A DNA stretch of 64,000 nucleotides from Bryobacterales bacterium KBS 96 (GTDB lineage Bacteria; Acidobacteriota; Terriglobia; Bryobacterales; Bryobacteraceae), in contig KB906767.1 of assembly GCA_000381625.1 (NCBI GenBank), positions 2,210,629-2,274,628 of the forward strand, read 5' to 3'. The notes under the pieces are model-generated. The model made no database searches, was not told the DNA's origin, and worked only from the letters and a program-made list of their open reading frames with translations. The position numbers and the translations under genes were made by a program. The stretch's first letter is position 1. Every line of letters begins with the position of its first letter. Below are positions 36,310 through 44,984 of this stretch, piece after piece.

Positions 36310-36599
36310 TAGTCCCTCCTCACTTTTGGCTAGTACGCGGCAAGGTACTCGGAACAGTGTATACCAATCGGGGCGAATCTAAGAATGGCATCAGCAACTC
36401 AACAGGCACTGAATTTCTGCAGCAAACGGCTTGGGAGATTGTATCGCCTCGCGAGGGAGGAGGAAAATGCTGTCGATTGAAACATCGCTTCGTCTTCCGA
36501 GCTTCAGCAGCGCCGCTCTGCCTGACAGCGGAAGTGACTATTTTCGCCGCTTGTCATCCGGTTCCACTCGGATGAACAGCTTTTCCCACCTGTGATGCT

Positions 36600-36626
36600 C
36601 GCCCGAATTAGCGGGCGACTGCCCGC
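36600..36626. repeat. Three-arm inverted repeat (alternative hairpins)
   Basis: CGCCCG-AATTAG-CGGGCG (36600-36617) is a perfect 6-bp stem. Its right arm overlaps a second stem, GCGGGC-GACT-GCCCGC (36611-36626). The two hairpins exclude each other. No U-run follows, so it is not a simple terminator; it could be a protein-binding dyad or an RNA switch in a long leader of the sheath transcript. Confidence 0.55.
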
Positions 36627-36720
36627 GAACCCTCGCTCAGTAGTTCGATCTCGTACATCGAATTTTCCTCCAGCCATCTCCAGTTCGGTAGCTCGTGGTG
36701 CTCGACCCGGCCACTTGATA

Positions 36721-36736
36721 CGCAAAATTTTCCCCA
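36721..36736 (-). promoter_or_regulatory. Weak -24/-12 (sigma-54) promoter candidate
   Basis: On the minus strand TGGGGAAAATTTTGCG keeps the two invariant elements, GG and GC separated by 10 bp, and a TTGC -12 box, but not the CACG part of the -24 box. It is about 410 bp before the sheath start. A second, poorer match (36408-36393, TGCCTGTTGAGTTGCT) is closer but lacks the GG. The adjacent activator makes sigma-54 control likely, but neither site is convincing by itself. Confidence 0.25.
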
Positions 36737-36787
36737 CGCCATTGTGAACTCCATAATCGTGTGGTTCGATAATCCGTTCCCGGGCCT

Positions 36788-36825
36788 TTACCGAAGCCGA
36801 ATCAGACTTACCGAAGCCGAATCAG
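36788..36825. repeat. 18-bp tandem direct repeat
   Basis: TTACCGAAGCCGAATCAG occurs at 36788-36805 and again at 36808-36825, a 20-bp period, about two helical turns. It lies between the two divergent promoters, so it may be a paired binding site for the activator, though a chance slippage duplication cannot be excluded. Confidence 0.8.
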
Positions 36826-36967
36826 GCGCCTTTCTTCGATTGCCTTCCACAGCAAAGGATTTACCTGCGGCTGCGAATCCGCCACGACGGGTCCCCCTAA
36901 TTACAAGCATCCTTTCCGATCATGTCAACAGCGTCCGAAGTTGAGAAAATTAAAGCCAGAAGGCTGA

Positions 36968-39118
36968 ATGAACCAAGCAAGAGAATGCCGCAGCGAACCT
37001 GTATCGGGAATCGAGATCTCGCAGAATGGGTCGGGCCTGTTTTCGACAGAGTCCGTACTGAATCTACTGAAATTGATTCTGGCAGGATCTCCATTACCTG
37101 AAGTTCTTATGATCATTGCGCGATCGGTTGAATCTCGGGGAGATGGCACACTGTGTACCATCTGGCTTCCAGACGAGAGCGGCACGAAACTCTATTGCGC
37201 AGCCGCCCCCAGCCTTCCCGGATTCGGCCCTCAAGTGGGACCGATGTGTATTGGTCCGAAAGGCGCATCCTGCGGTACCGCTGCCTATCGCGGGGAGCCG
37301 GTCTATGTCAGCGATATCCTCAATGACCCGATCTGGGATGACTATCGTGATTTGGTATTGCCATATGGGATTCGCGCGGTCTGGTCACAGCCATTATTTG
37401 CAGGCAATGGGAAGGTGCTGGGGACGTTCGCCATTCTTTATCGTGAAGTGCGTACGCCCTCTCTTGAGGATCGGCAGTTGATTGAGAATGCTGGCCACAT
37501 TGCCGGGATCGCCATCGAGCGCCAGCTCAATGAAGAAAAACTCCGTCACGAACGCGACCGACTACATCTGCTTCTGGAAATTACGAACAGCATGACCTCA
37601 AAGCTGGACTTTCGTCGTTTGGTAGAGGCGCTCTCGACAAATCTGCTGAGTGTCACGCGTTGTGACTTCTGCGCATTACTCTTGCCGCAGGCTGATCGGA
37701 AGCAGTTGCGGGCCACCGTTTTGTACAATCCCGAGGCTCGCGGCTCAATCTGCGATGGCGCCAGCGTGCCCGTTCAAGGATCGGTCTGCGGGAAGGCCTT
37801 TCGGACGGGCAAAAGTGAACACATTGATAGCCTCTTCGAGATGCGCCACGACCCGGAAAGCTTCGGAAATGAAGAAGGGCGGCGGTTCTTTGAGCAGATC
37901 ATGGCCGAAGGTCTGAAGTCCGGCTGCGAACTGCCTCTCATCGGCCGAAGCGGGGTGGTGGGCGTATTGTCGGCGCTAAGCCGGTCGGAACGTGCCTTTT
38001 CGAAAGATGACTTTGCGTTTCTCGAACAAGTAACCCGCCAGGTAGCGATTGCCATAGAGAACGCGCTGGATTACGAACGGACAACCGAGGAAAAGAACAG
38101 AGAGACAGAGCGAAGAGTCTACCTTGAAGAGGAAATTCGTGCCGAGTTTGGCGCCATTGTCGGCCATGGCCCGGCTTTGAAGGCCGCGCTGAGCCTCGTA
38201 TCCGTGGTGGCGCCTACGGATTCGAGCGTGCTGATTCAGGGCGAGACCGGAACCGGAAAGGAACTCATTGCGCGCGCCATCCACCATCTCAGCAGCCGCC
38301 GGCAACGAGCCTTTGTCAAACTGAACTGCGCGGCAATTCCGCTGGGGCTTCTTGAGAGCGAACTGTTCGGCCATGAAAAAGGAGCCTTCACGGGAGCCAT
38401 TGCACAGAAAGTCGGACGCTTTGAATTGGCGAACAAAGGAACGCTGTTTCTGGACGAAGTCGGCGACATCCCGCTGGAACTGCAGGCGAAATTGCTTCGC
38501 GTTCTACAAGAGCAGGAATTTGAGAGGCTCGGTAGCAACCGGACCCACAAAGTGGATGTCCGGCTGATCGCAGCGACGCACCGCGATTTGTCCGCCATGG
38601 TCAAGCAGTCGACGTTTCGCGAAGACTTGTACTACCGGCTGAGGGTCTTTCCGATTCATGTTCCCCCACTGCGGCAGCGCACGGAAGACATTCCGGAACT
38701 CGTACGGCACTTTACTGCGCTGTTTTCGCAACGAATGAATAAAAACATCGAGCGTATCCCGACCGAGACGATGGACGCGCTCGTGCGCTACGGCTGGCCT
38801 GGAAACATTCGTGAACTGCAGAATTTCATCGAACGAGCGGTGATTCTCTCGCCTGATTCGGTACTCCGTGCGCCTGTTGGCGAGTTAGAACCGTCCCCTG
38901 CGCACCGCGAACAGAAACTCGTGCTCAACGGCCTTGCGGAGGTGGAGCGAGATCAGATTATCCGTGCGCTGGAATCGAGCAACTGGGTGATCGGTGGCCG
39001 AAATGGCGCGGCCGAGCGTTTGCGAATGAAGCGCACCTCTTTGCTTTACCGCATGCAAAAGCTCGGCATCAATCGGGTCACCAACACGCACGACGGTTCG
39101 CCGAGACGGCCTTCCTAG
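36968..39118 (+). CDS. Sigma-54-dependent activator with two GAF domains (FhlA/NtrC type)
   Basis: This 716-residue protein has two GAF domains (about 35-185 and 205-370), a linker coiled coil (370-395), a sigma-54 AAA+ domain (Walker A GETGTGKE 425-432, GAFTGA loop 472-477 intact, Walker B LFLDEVGD 493-500, sensor block VRLIAATHRDL) and a Fis-type helix-turn-helix (about 665-705, NGAAERLRMKRTSLLYRMQKLGI). The architecture is that of FhlA, with no receiver domain, so it is likely controlled by a small ligand on the GAF domains. It is divergent from the injection-system operon and is its most plausible activator. Confidence 0.85.
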   Translation: MNQARECRSEPVSGIEISQNGSGLFSTESVLNLLKLILAGSPLPEVLMIIARSVESRGDGTLCTIWLPDESGTKLYCAAAPSLPGFGPQVGPMCIGPKGASCGTAAYRGEPVYVSDILNDPIWDDYRDLVLPYGIRAVWSQPLFAGNGKVLGTFAILYREVRTPSLEDRQLIENAGHIAGIAIERQLNEEKLRHERDRLHLLLEITNSMTSKLDFRRLVEALSTNLLSVTRCDFCALLLPQADRKQLRATVLYNPEARGSICDGASVPVQGSVCGKAFRTGKSEHIDSLFEMRHDPESFGNEEGRRFFEQIMAEGLKSGCELPLIGRSGVVGVLSALSRSERAFSKDDFAFLEQVTRQVAIAIENALDYERTTEEKNRETERRVYLEEEIRAEFGAIVGHGPALKAALSLVSVVAPTDSSVLIQGETGTGKELIARAIHHLSSRRQRAFVKLNCAAIPLGLLESELFGHEKGAFTGAIAQKVGRFELANKGTLFLDEVGDIPLELQAKLLRVLQEQEFERLGSNRTHKVDVRLIAATHRDLSAMVKQSTFREDLYYRLRVFPIHVPPLRQRTEDIPELVRHFTALFSQRMNKNIERIPTETMDALVRYGWPGNIRELQNFIERAVILSPDSVLRAPVGELEPSPAHREQKLVLNGLAEVERDQIIRALESSNWVIGGRNGAAERLRMKRTSLLYRMQKLGINRVTNTHDGSPRRPS

Positions 39119-39292
39119 GCGCGCTTCCACGGCCGTGGGTAGAGGCACTCGCTGCGACGGGTATTTGACAGCGATCCGTCAGAGTCGGATGCCCGTCGCA
39201 AGTTCGTCAGAGCCAGCGTCGATATCGTCAATGTGCTGAATGCCTTACCGTTCGGCACGGTAGTTGCCCTCTTTTACAGAGAAGGATGTTCC

Positions 39293-40177
39293 ATGACGAC
39301 CTATCATTACGGCTCTGTGAGCGGACGAAAGCTCTTTTATCGCGAAGCAGGCAGTAAGAACGCACCGACCATCGTACTTTTGCACGGTTTCCCCAGCTCA
39401 TCACATATGTTTCGTGAGCTGATTCCAAAAATCTCGGAACGGTTTCACGTGATCGCACCCGACTACATTGGTTTTGGCTACAGCGACGCTCCAGAGGCGA
39501 CACAGTTCAGATATACGTTCGATAATTTAGCCGAGCATGTTGAAAAGCTCCTTTTCGATGAACTCGACTTGAAAAACTTCAACATCTACGTGCAGGACTA
39601 TGGCGCTCCTGTCGGGTATCGCATTGCGTCACGTCACCCGGACGCCATTGAAGGAATCGTTGTACAGAACGGCAATGCCTATGCGGAGGGTATCGGTGAA
39701 GGTTTCAATGCCATGAAACCGTTCTGGAAGGAACGAACAGCAGCAACAGAGGCGTCCGTTCGAGCCTTACTTACAAGAGAAACGACAATTTTTCAATACA
39801 CGCATGGAGTAAAAGAACCGGACCTGATCAGTCCTGATGCGTACACGGTCGATCAGTTCTTTCTCGACAGGCCCGGCAATGACATGATTCAACTTGACCT
39901 GTTTCACGATTACCAATCGAATGTCGCGCTATATGAGAGATGGCACGAGTACTTTCGTGCGAAACAGCCGCGAATGCTGATCGTTTGGGGAATCAATGAT
40001 CCCTTCTTCACAGTGGAAGGGGCGCAGGCCTACCAGAGGGACATTCCCGATGCCGAATTGCACTTGATCGATACCGGGCATTTTGCCCTGGAGGATTCGT
40101 CCGACTTCATCGCGGAACGGATGAAGCAATTTCTTGGCAAATCTCAGATGCCGTCGCAAGCACCAGCGCGTGCATAA
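39293..40177 (+). CDS. Alpha/beta-fold hydrolase (dehalogenase/epoxide-hydrolase-like)
   Basis: This 294-residue protein has the oxyanion segment LLHGFPSSSHMF, an aspartate nucleophile in YVQDYGAPVGYR, which points to the haloalkane-dehalogenase/epoxide-hydrolase branch and away from serine esterases, the acid in WGINDPFF, and the catalytic His in DTGHFALED. A cap of helices lies around residues 135-215. The ATG at 39293 was chosen for GAAGGA upstream; the frame opens earlier without support. A haloacid-dehalogenase-type gene lies 0.8 kb downstream, which makes a dehalogenation role attractive but unproven. Confidence 0.8.
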   Translation: MTTYHYGSVSGRKLFYREAGSKNAPTIVLLHGFPSSSHMFRELIPKISERFHVIAPDYIGFGYSDAPEATQFRYTFDNLAEHVEKLLFDELDLKNFNIYVQDYGAPVGYRIASRHPDAIEGIVVQNGNAYAEGIGEGFNAMKPFWKERTAATEASVRALLTRETTIFQYTHGVKEPDLISPDAYTVDQFFLDRPGNDMIQLDLFHDYQSNVALYERWHEYFRAKQPRMLIVWGINDPFFTVEGAQAYQRDIPDAELHLIDTGHFALEDSSDFIAERMKQFLGKSQMPSQAPARA

Positions 40178-40290
40178 GGAATCAACCCGACGACATCTTT
40201 CGATAACGTGACGGTAGTCGTTGCGCATGGGGCCTGGGCAGATGGATCGAGCTGGAGTGAGGTGATTGCCCGCACCCGGCTCTTGTCAAA
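40178..40290 (+). pseudogene. 5' fragment of a second alpha/beta hydrolase
   Basis: The reading INPTTSFDN-VTVVVAHGAWADGSSWSEVIA matches the start of small alpha/beta hydrolases of the 'AHGAWADGSSW' type, including the oxyanion His-Gly. Similarity stops after the first helix. The remainder is missing and the next gene begins at 40381. It is a truncated remnant. Confidence 0.6.
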
Positions 40291-40380
40291 GGGCTTATTC
40301 TGTTCTCTTCTGCGCCCACATCTACCATTCGTAGCTCAAACCGTGTTCAGGACGAAATCTTTCAATGAGGGAGTAAAAAC

Positions 40381-40929
40381 GTGGCTGTTCTGATTAAAAC
40401 GCTAGTCAGGATGGGCCTTCTTAAGGAGGACGTCGATTATCATTTCCTCCGGGCGTCGATGGTGATCATCTATTTCTTTTTCGGCTATCAGAAGTGGTTC
40501 GATTACGAAGCGAAGGGCCTTATCCCGTTCTTTACGCATGGCCCTCTCATCTTTTGGATGTACCCTGTCTTCGGCGTGAAAGGAGCCACGGATTTTTTAG
40601 GCGTTTCGGAATGGCTGTTTGGAGCGTTGTTGTTTGCCGGGTTCTGAAACAAGAAGCTCGGCGTACTCGGTGCGTTGGGGTCAGTTTTCACGTTCTTATG
40701 TACGATCACAATCATTCCGTTCATGCCGGATGGCTGGGCGGCGTCGGCAGGCGGATTTCCCGCCATGGTCGGGAACGTTGCGTTTCTGATGAAGGATGTG
40801 GTTCTGCTCGCTGTATCGTTTTACCTGCTGAAGCAGGACACCTTCAGACTTACCTCTGCTGGGTCGATCGATGGCTTTGAAAATATTGACCACCGCGCAC
40901 ACCAGCGGTTTCAAGCCGACGGTTACTAA
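40381..40929 (+). pseudogene. DUF417 (YkgB-like) membrane protein with an in-frame TGA
   Basis: From GTG 40381 (GAGGGAG upstream) the frame reads MAVLIKTLVRMGLLKEDVDY with several TM helices (MVIIYFFFGYQKWFDYEAKGL, FLGVSEWLFGALLFAGF), then TGA at 40645-40647, and continues in the same frame as NKKLGVLGALGSVFTFL, IIPFMPDGWAASAGGFPA and AFLMKDVVLLAVSFYLL to 40929. Relatives have Trp at the stop (GFWNKKLG), so TGG to TGA explains it. The protein would be 182 residues; it is cut to 88. The family is linked to reactive-chlorine and stress resistance in E. coli (rclC/YkgB). Confidence 0.85.
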
Positions 40930-40982
40930 ACAAATTAGGGGAAACTTGCGTATCGCCTAAGCAGCGTATTGGCACATGACGA

Positions 40983-41765
40983 ATGATTCTTTCCAATCCA
41001 GAAAATCCTCGTAAACAAAACGATAGACCGTCAATTCTTGTGTTTGACGTCAACGAGACCCTTCTGGATATCGACGCTATGGCGCCGCTCTTTGCGCACG
41101 TGTTCGGCGATGCCCGGGTCCTTCGCGAATGGTTCGGTCAATTGGTCCTTTACTCCGGGGTCGTGACGCTTTCCGGCCTGTACCAAGACTTTTTTGCCTT
41201 AGGGCAGGGCGTCTTGGGGATGCTTGCCGAGATCCACAACGTGGATATTCATTCAAGCGACATGGATGAGCTGAAAACGCGCATGCTGAATATGCCCGCG
41301 CACCCGGATGTCTCACCGGGTTTATCTCTTTTGAAGGACGCAGGATTCCGGCTCGTCACGCTAACGAATTCGCCCACTCACCCGCGGGGTAGTCCGTTGG
41401 AGCGTGCAGGTATTGCACGCTTCTTTGAACGTCAGTTCAGTGTCGATTCCGTTCAGCAGTTCAAACCCGCGCCGAAGGTGTATCAGATGGTCGCATCTAT
41501 GTTGGACGCTCCTGTAAGTTCGCTGTGCATGGTCGCATCGCATGTGTGGGACACAATTGGCGCGCAGAGTGCAGGTTACTCGGCGGCGCTCCTGGCGCGA
41601 TCGGGAAATGCACCCCTTACCGTAGACGGGTTGCCTCAACCGGATTGCATTGCGCCTGACTTAGTCCAACTTGCAAAACAATTGATTACGTTTGAACGCA
41701 CAGCCCGTCTGGGGGGCGTTGTGCGCAGTCCATCTAAGAGATGGGGCCGAACCCCGATAGCATAG
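40983..41765 (+). CDS. Haloacid dehalogenase, type II (HAD superfamily)
   Basis: This protein of about 260 residues has HAD motif I in VFDVNETLLDID (nucleophile Asp), motif II TLTNSP, and a Lys region FKPAPKVYQMVASML, as in L-2-haloacid dehalogenases. The catalytic acid pair near SHVWDTIGAQSAGY is the usual type II ending. No strong ribosome site lies before 40983, so the true start may be a few codons further in. It is followed by a DUF427 gene nine bases on, so the two form an operon. The real substrate may be a 2-haloacid or another phosphate-like ester. Confidence 0.8.
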   Translation: MILSNPENPRKQNDRPSILVFDVNETLLDIDAMAPLFAHVFGDARVLREWFGQLVLYSGVVTLSGLYQDFFALGQGVLGMLAEIHNVDIHSSDMDELKTRMLNMPAHPDVSPGLSLLKDAGFRLVTLTNSPTHPRGSPLERAGIARFFERQFSVDSVQQFKPAPKVYQMVASMLDAPVSSLCMVASHVWDTIGAQSAGYSAALLARSGNAPLTVDGLPQPDCIAPDLVQLAKQLITFERTARLGGVVRSPSKRWGRTPIA

Positions 41766-41773
41766 GAGAAGAA

Positions 41774-42640
41774 ATGGGACTGTCCTGGCAACAAGGTCCG
41801 CTCTCACCGGGCGCAATCGGGCGATTCCTCGTGCCTGAGCCGCTGCCCGACAGATTGTTATATGCCGAGCCACTACGCCGGCGGATGCGGGTGCGCTTCG
41901 GCGGCCAGTGGATCGCCGATAGCGAACATGTGCTTCTGCTGTTCGAACCCGGCCATTATCCGATGGCCTACTTTCCAGAGAGCGATATCGCTCCAAGCAC
42001 TCTGGAACGCATCGAGCACACCACCTGGCATCGTGATCTTGGCCTCACATCCTGGTACATCGTACGGGCAGCCGACAAAACTGCACCGCGAGGCGGATGG
42101 CAGCACATCGAGCTCCCAAAGTACGCAAGCGAACTCGCAGGGCGCGTCGCGTTCGCGTGGCCCGCCATGGACGCTTTCTACGAAGAGGACGAGCGGATTG
42201 TGGGTCATGCCGCCGATAGTTATCACCGCATCGATATCCGCCAGTCTTCGCGTCGGCTCGTTGTGGGTCATCGTGATCGCACCATCGCCGATACGAAGCG
42301 GCCGCTGGTCCTGTACGAATCGGGTTTCGCGCCGCGCTGGTATGTTGCACGCGCGGACATTGATGACTCGGCGCTGACGCCAGTTCAGCATCAGACCTTT
42401 TGTCCCTATAAAGGGTTGTGCAGCTACTACGACATCGGCGATACGCATCTGGCGGCATGGTCATACCCTGAAGCCTATTCTCAGGTCGACCGTATCTCGA
42501 ACTGGGTGTCGTTTGAGCCCGATGTCGTTTCGGTACAGATCGACGGAAATACGATCCATCTTGAGCCAGGCCAGACTGTGATTCCGCACGGCCCCGATCG
42601 GGACCTCGACGTGGAGGAAGTTACGGTCAAGCAGCCGTAG
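41774..42640 (+). CDS. Tandem DUF427 protein
   Basis: This 288-residue protein is built of two DUF427 units. The first is about residues 35-125 (MRVRFGGQWIADSEHVLLL, HYPMAYFPESDI), the second about 165-270 (SRRLVVGHRDRTIADTKRPLVLYE, RWYVARADI, FCPYKGLCSYYDI). DUF427 is a small beta-barrel of unknown activity, often near redox and detoxification genes. The ATG at 41774 follows GGAGAAGAA. It is probably co-transcribed with the HAD gene before it and the MOSC fusion after it (nine bases). Confidence 0.8.
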   Translation: MGLSWQQGPLSPGAIGRFLVPEPLPDRLLYAEPLRRRMRVRFGGQWIADSEHVLLLFEPGHYPMAYFPESDIAPSTLERIEHTTWHRDLGLTSWYIVRAADKTAPRGGWQHIELPKYASELAGRVAFAWPAMDAFYEEDERIVGHAADSYHRIDIRQSSRRLVVGHRDRTIADTKRPLVLYESGFAPRWYVARADIDDSALTPVQHQTFCPYKGLCSYYDIGDTHLAAWSYPEAYSQVDRISNWVSFEPDVVSVQIDGNTIHLEPGQTVIPHGPDRDLDVEEVTVKQP

Positions 42641-42649
42641 AGGAGCACC

Positions 42650-44413
42650 ATGGCTCGACTTTTATCCGTAAACGTCGGACTTCCTCGGGACATCGAATGG
42701 AAAGGGCGCACTGTGCACACCGCGATCTGGAAGGATCCCGTGCGCGGCCGGTGCCGACTCAGACGGTTGAATCTCGACGGAGATGGTCAAGGCGATCTCG
42801 CAGGGCACGGCGGTGAGCAGCGCGCCGTCTTCGTGTACCAGATCGAGTCGTATCGTCATTGGCAGGAGCAGCTCAAGAGAACGGACTTCGTCCACGGACA
42901 GTTCGGCGAGAACTTCACCATCGAAGGATTGGCGGATGATGCCGTGTGCATTGGAGACCGTTATCAGATCGGCAGCGCGGTGTTCGAGATCACGCAACCT
43001 CGCGTCACCTGCTATCGAGTTGGTATCCGGATGGACGAGCCCCGAATGCCGGCATTGCTGACATCGAGCGGACGACCGGGTTTCTACCTCCGGGTCTTGC
43101 AGGAAGGCGAGGTGGAAGCCGGCGACGAAATCAAGAAAGTCGGAGAGGCGAAGGAGCGCATGACAGTCGCTGAGATCAACGCGCTTCTCTATTCATCCGA
43201 ACATCCCCGTGACCAACTGCAGCGTGCATTGCAGATCGAGGCGCTTTCGCCTGGATGGCGCTCGTCCTTTCAGGCATTGCTGCAGAGTCAAACGACTGCC
43301 GGACGGAGCGGGAATGCGGGGCTCGCCCCACCTGCAGCTTGGCATCCGGCTACTCCAGGCTTTCGGCCGCTCAGAGTCACAGCGGTCGAACACGAGTCTG
43401 CCGACGTCCTCTCGCTGATGATGCAGAGTGCGGACGGGCAGCCGCTACCAGCGGCTCTGCCCGGCCAGTATGTGGTATTGCGCCTCCAAACAACGCTCGG
43501 CCGCCCGCCAGTTTTTCGCAGCTTTTCGCTGTCAGGGCCTCCTTTGACGGATTACTATCGAATCAGCGTCAAGGTTGAGCCGAATGGGGCAGCCGGAACG
43601 TGGCTGCGGGACCACGTTCACGTGGGTGACGCCCTCGACGTCAGCTCGCCGCGCGGAAGTTTCGTTCTGCGAACGAGCGAGCGGCCGTTGCTGCTGCTCA
43701 GCGCCGGGATCGGGGCAACACCTGTTCTGGCAATGTTGCATGCATTGGCGGCGGCGCGTTCGAAACGGCAGGTCTTGTGGGTGTATGCAGCGCGCGATCG
43801 GGGGCATCATCCGTTCGCGGCCGAAGTCCGCCGCCTCATGCTCGCACTCCCGCGTGCTCGCAGTTACGTTTGTTACAGCAGGCCGGCCGCGCGCGACAAA
43901 ATAGCTGAGGATTTTGACTCTGCCGGTCATCTATCGCGATCAGTGCTCGATGAGATCGGCATCCCGCGAGAGGCCGACGTGTATCTTTGCGGGCCGACTC
44001 GTTTTATGGCGGAGATGAAAGAAGCGCTCGCCACGTCGGGCGTGTCCCCGGAACAGATTCACGTCGAACTCTTTAGCGGCAGTGAGCCGATGACTCCTGG
44101 CGTTGTCGGCTCAGTGAGACGAGATCCACATTTGCCGATAGACGATGCCAAGACGGGTCCGCTAGTGTCATTCGCACGCAGTGGCATTGCGGCACACTGG
44201 AACGCGTCGAAGTACCAGAGCATTTTGGAACTCGCCGAAGCGTGCGATGTCCCGGCCCGTTGGTCGTGCCGAACCGGTGTTTGTCACAACTGTGAGAGCG
44301 GCTTGGTTTCGGGGGCGGTCGTCTACGGACCGGAGCCGCTCGATATGCCTGCCGAAGGGAACGTACTCATTTGTTGCTCACAACCCCTACGGGACGTGGT
44401 CATCGATCTATGA
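42650..44413 (+). CDS. MOSC domain fused to ferredoxin-type reductase and [2Fe-2S] domain
   Basis: This 587-residue fusion has a YiiM-like MOSC domain (1-210; QPRVTCYRVGIRMD holds the conserved Cys thought to bind the molybdenum cofactor), an FAD-binding ferredoxin-reductase domain (about 245-345, RSFSLSGPP), an NAD(P)-binding domain (350-465, LLLLSAGIGATPVLAML; VYLCGPTRFM) and a plant-type [2Fe-2S] domain (510-587, WSCRTGVCHNC and a final Cys). This makes a single-chain electron-transfer plus Mo-cofactor protein, related to VanB/PobB-type reductases. YiiM-type proteins protect against hydroxylated base analogues; the role here is unknown. ATG follows GAGGAG. Confidence 0.88.
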   Translation: MARLLSVNVGLPRDIEWKGRTVHTAIWKDPVRGRCRLRRLNLDGDGQGDLAGHGGEQRAVFVYQIESYRHWQEQLKRTDFVHGQFGENFTIEGLADDAVCIGDRYQIGSAVFEITQPRVTCYRVGIRMDEPRMPALLTSSGRPGFYLRVLQEGEVEAGDEIKKVGEAKERMTVAEINALLYSSEHPRDQLQRALQIEALSPGWRSSFQALLQSQTTAGRSGNAGLAPPAAWHPATPGFRPLRVTAVEHESADVLSLMMQSADGQPLPAALPGQYVVLRLQTTLGRPPVFRSFSLSGPPLTDYYRISVKVEPNGAAGTWLRDHVHVGDALDVSSPRGSFVLRTSERPLLLLSAGIGATPVLAMLHALAAARSKRQVLWVYAARDRGHHPFAAEVRRLMLALPRARSYVCYSRPAARDKIAEDFDSAGHLSRSVLDEIGIPREADVYLCGPTRFMAEMKEALATSGVSPEQIHVELFSGSEPMTPGVVGSVRRDPHLPIDDAKTGPLVSFARSGIAAHWNASKYQSILELAEACDVPARWSCRTGVCHNCESGLVSGAVVYGPEPLDMPAEGNVLICCSQPLRDVVIDL

Positions 44414-44437
44414 CGAACAATAACGCAAGGAAAATTT

Positions 44438-44968
44438 GTGGAACGATTTGAAATTGCTCGTTGGGCTGTCCTTCCTATGCGCATCCTCGTCGGGTGTGGC
44501 TTTGTCGAACACGGCTTCGCAAAGCTATCGAGAGGTCCAGATGGATTTGCCGGCACTTTGCAGCAACTTGGCGTGCCGCTGCCACACATAGCGGCATGGC
44601 TGACTATCGGCACAGAGCTAGTCGGAGGATTGGCTCTACTGGTCGGAGCTTTTGTGCTCTGGGCGAGCATTCCCACCGCTTTCGTTTTGCTCGTGGCCAT
44701 GGTGAAGGTTCATTTGCCATACGGATTCAGCTCCGTGAAGCTGCTGAGTGTTTCCGCTTCCGGCGCCCGGTTCGGTCCCGTCGGCTATGAATTCGATCTG
44801 TTGTACTTTGCGGCACTCCTGATACTCGCGTTTCAAGGGCCGGGGCCGCTTTCGATTGACGAAATGTGGCGCCGAAGATTGCGGGGTAAAGGCACAACTC
44901 CGGCCCGCCTTGCAGATCGAACAGTCTTGCGGCCGCGAACAATCCGCCTGTTCGAGATTGATTTGTGA
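44438..44968 (+). CDS. DoxX-family membrane protein
   Basis: This 176-residue protein has four TM helices (WAVLPMRILVGCGFVEHGFAK, WLTIGTELVGGLALLVGAFVL, IPTAFVLLVAMVKVHL, LLYFAALLILAF), with the DoxX-like segment EHGFAKLSRGPDGFAGTL. DoxX/MauE proteins are quinone- or redox-associated membrane proteins. The GTG start follows AAGGA. It lies 24 bp after the MOSC fusion, so it likely belongs to the same redox operon. Both ends are intact. Confidence 0.8.
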   Translation: MERFEIARWAVLPMRILVGCGFVEHGFAKLSRGPDGFAGTLQQLGVPLPHIAAWLTIGTELVGGLALLVGAFVLWASIPTAFVLLVAMVKVHLPYGFSSVKLLSVSASGARFGPVGYEFDLLYFAALLILAFQGPGPLSIDEMWRRRLRGKGTTPARLADRTVLRPRTIRLFEIDL

Positions 44969-44984
44969 CAGCGGCCCGTCGTTT

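Larger units (their letters stand above)
36310..36967. promoter_or_regulatory. Divergent regulatory region between sheath operon and sigma-54 activator
   Basis: This 658-bp gap holds no credible gene. It must contain the promoters of the injection-system operon (minus strand) and of the activator (plus strand). It includes two poor -24/-12 candidates, a compact three-arm inverted repeat at 36600-36626 and a tandem repeat at 36788-36825, listed separately. The length is unusual for such a compact locus and suits distant activator-binding sites. Confidence 0.6.

Noticed and set aside
36393-36408. -24/-12 promoter on the minus strand close to the sheath gene
   Set aside because: TGCCTGTTGAGTTGCT lacks the GG of the -24 element, which is nearly invariant, so I did not list it as a promoter.
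36788-36825. CRISPR-like repeat
   Set aside because: Only two copies separated by two bases; no spacers and no cas genes. No CRISPR array was seen anywhere in the window.
40645-40647. TGA as a selenocysteine codon in the DUF417 gene
   Set aside because: The family has Trp there, no SECIS-like hairpin was noticed after it, and the protein has no redox motif.
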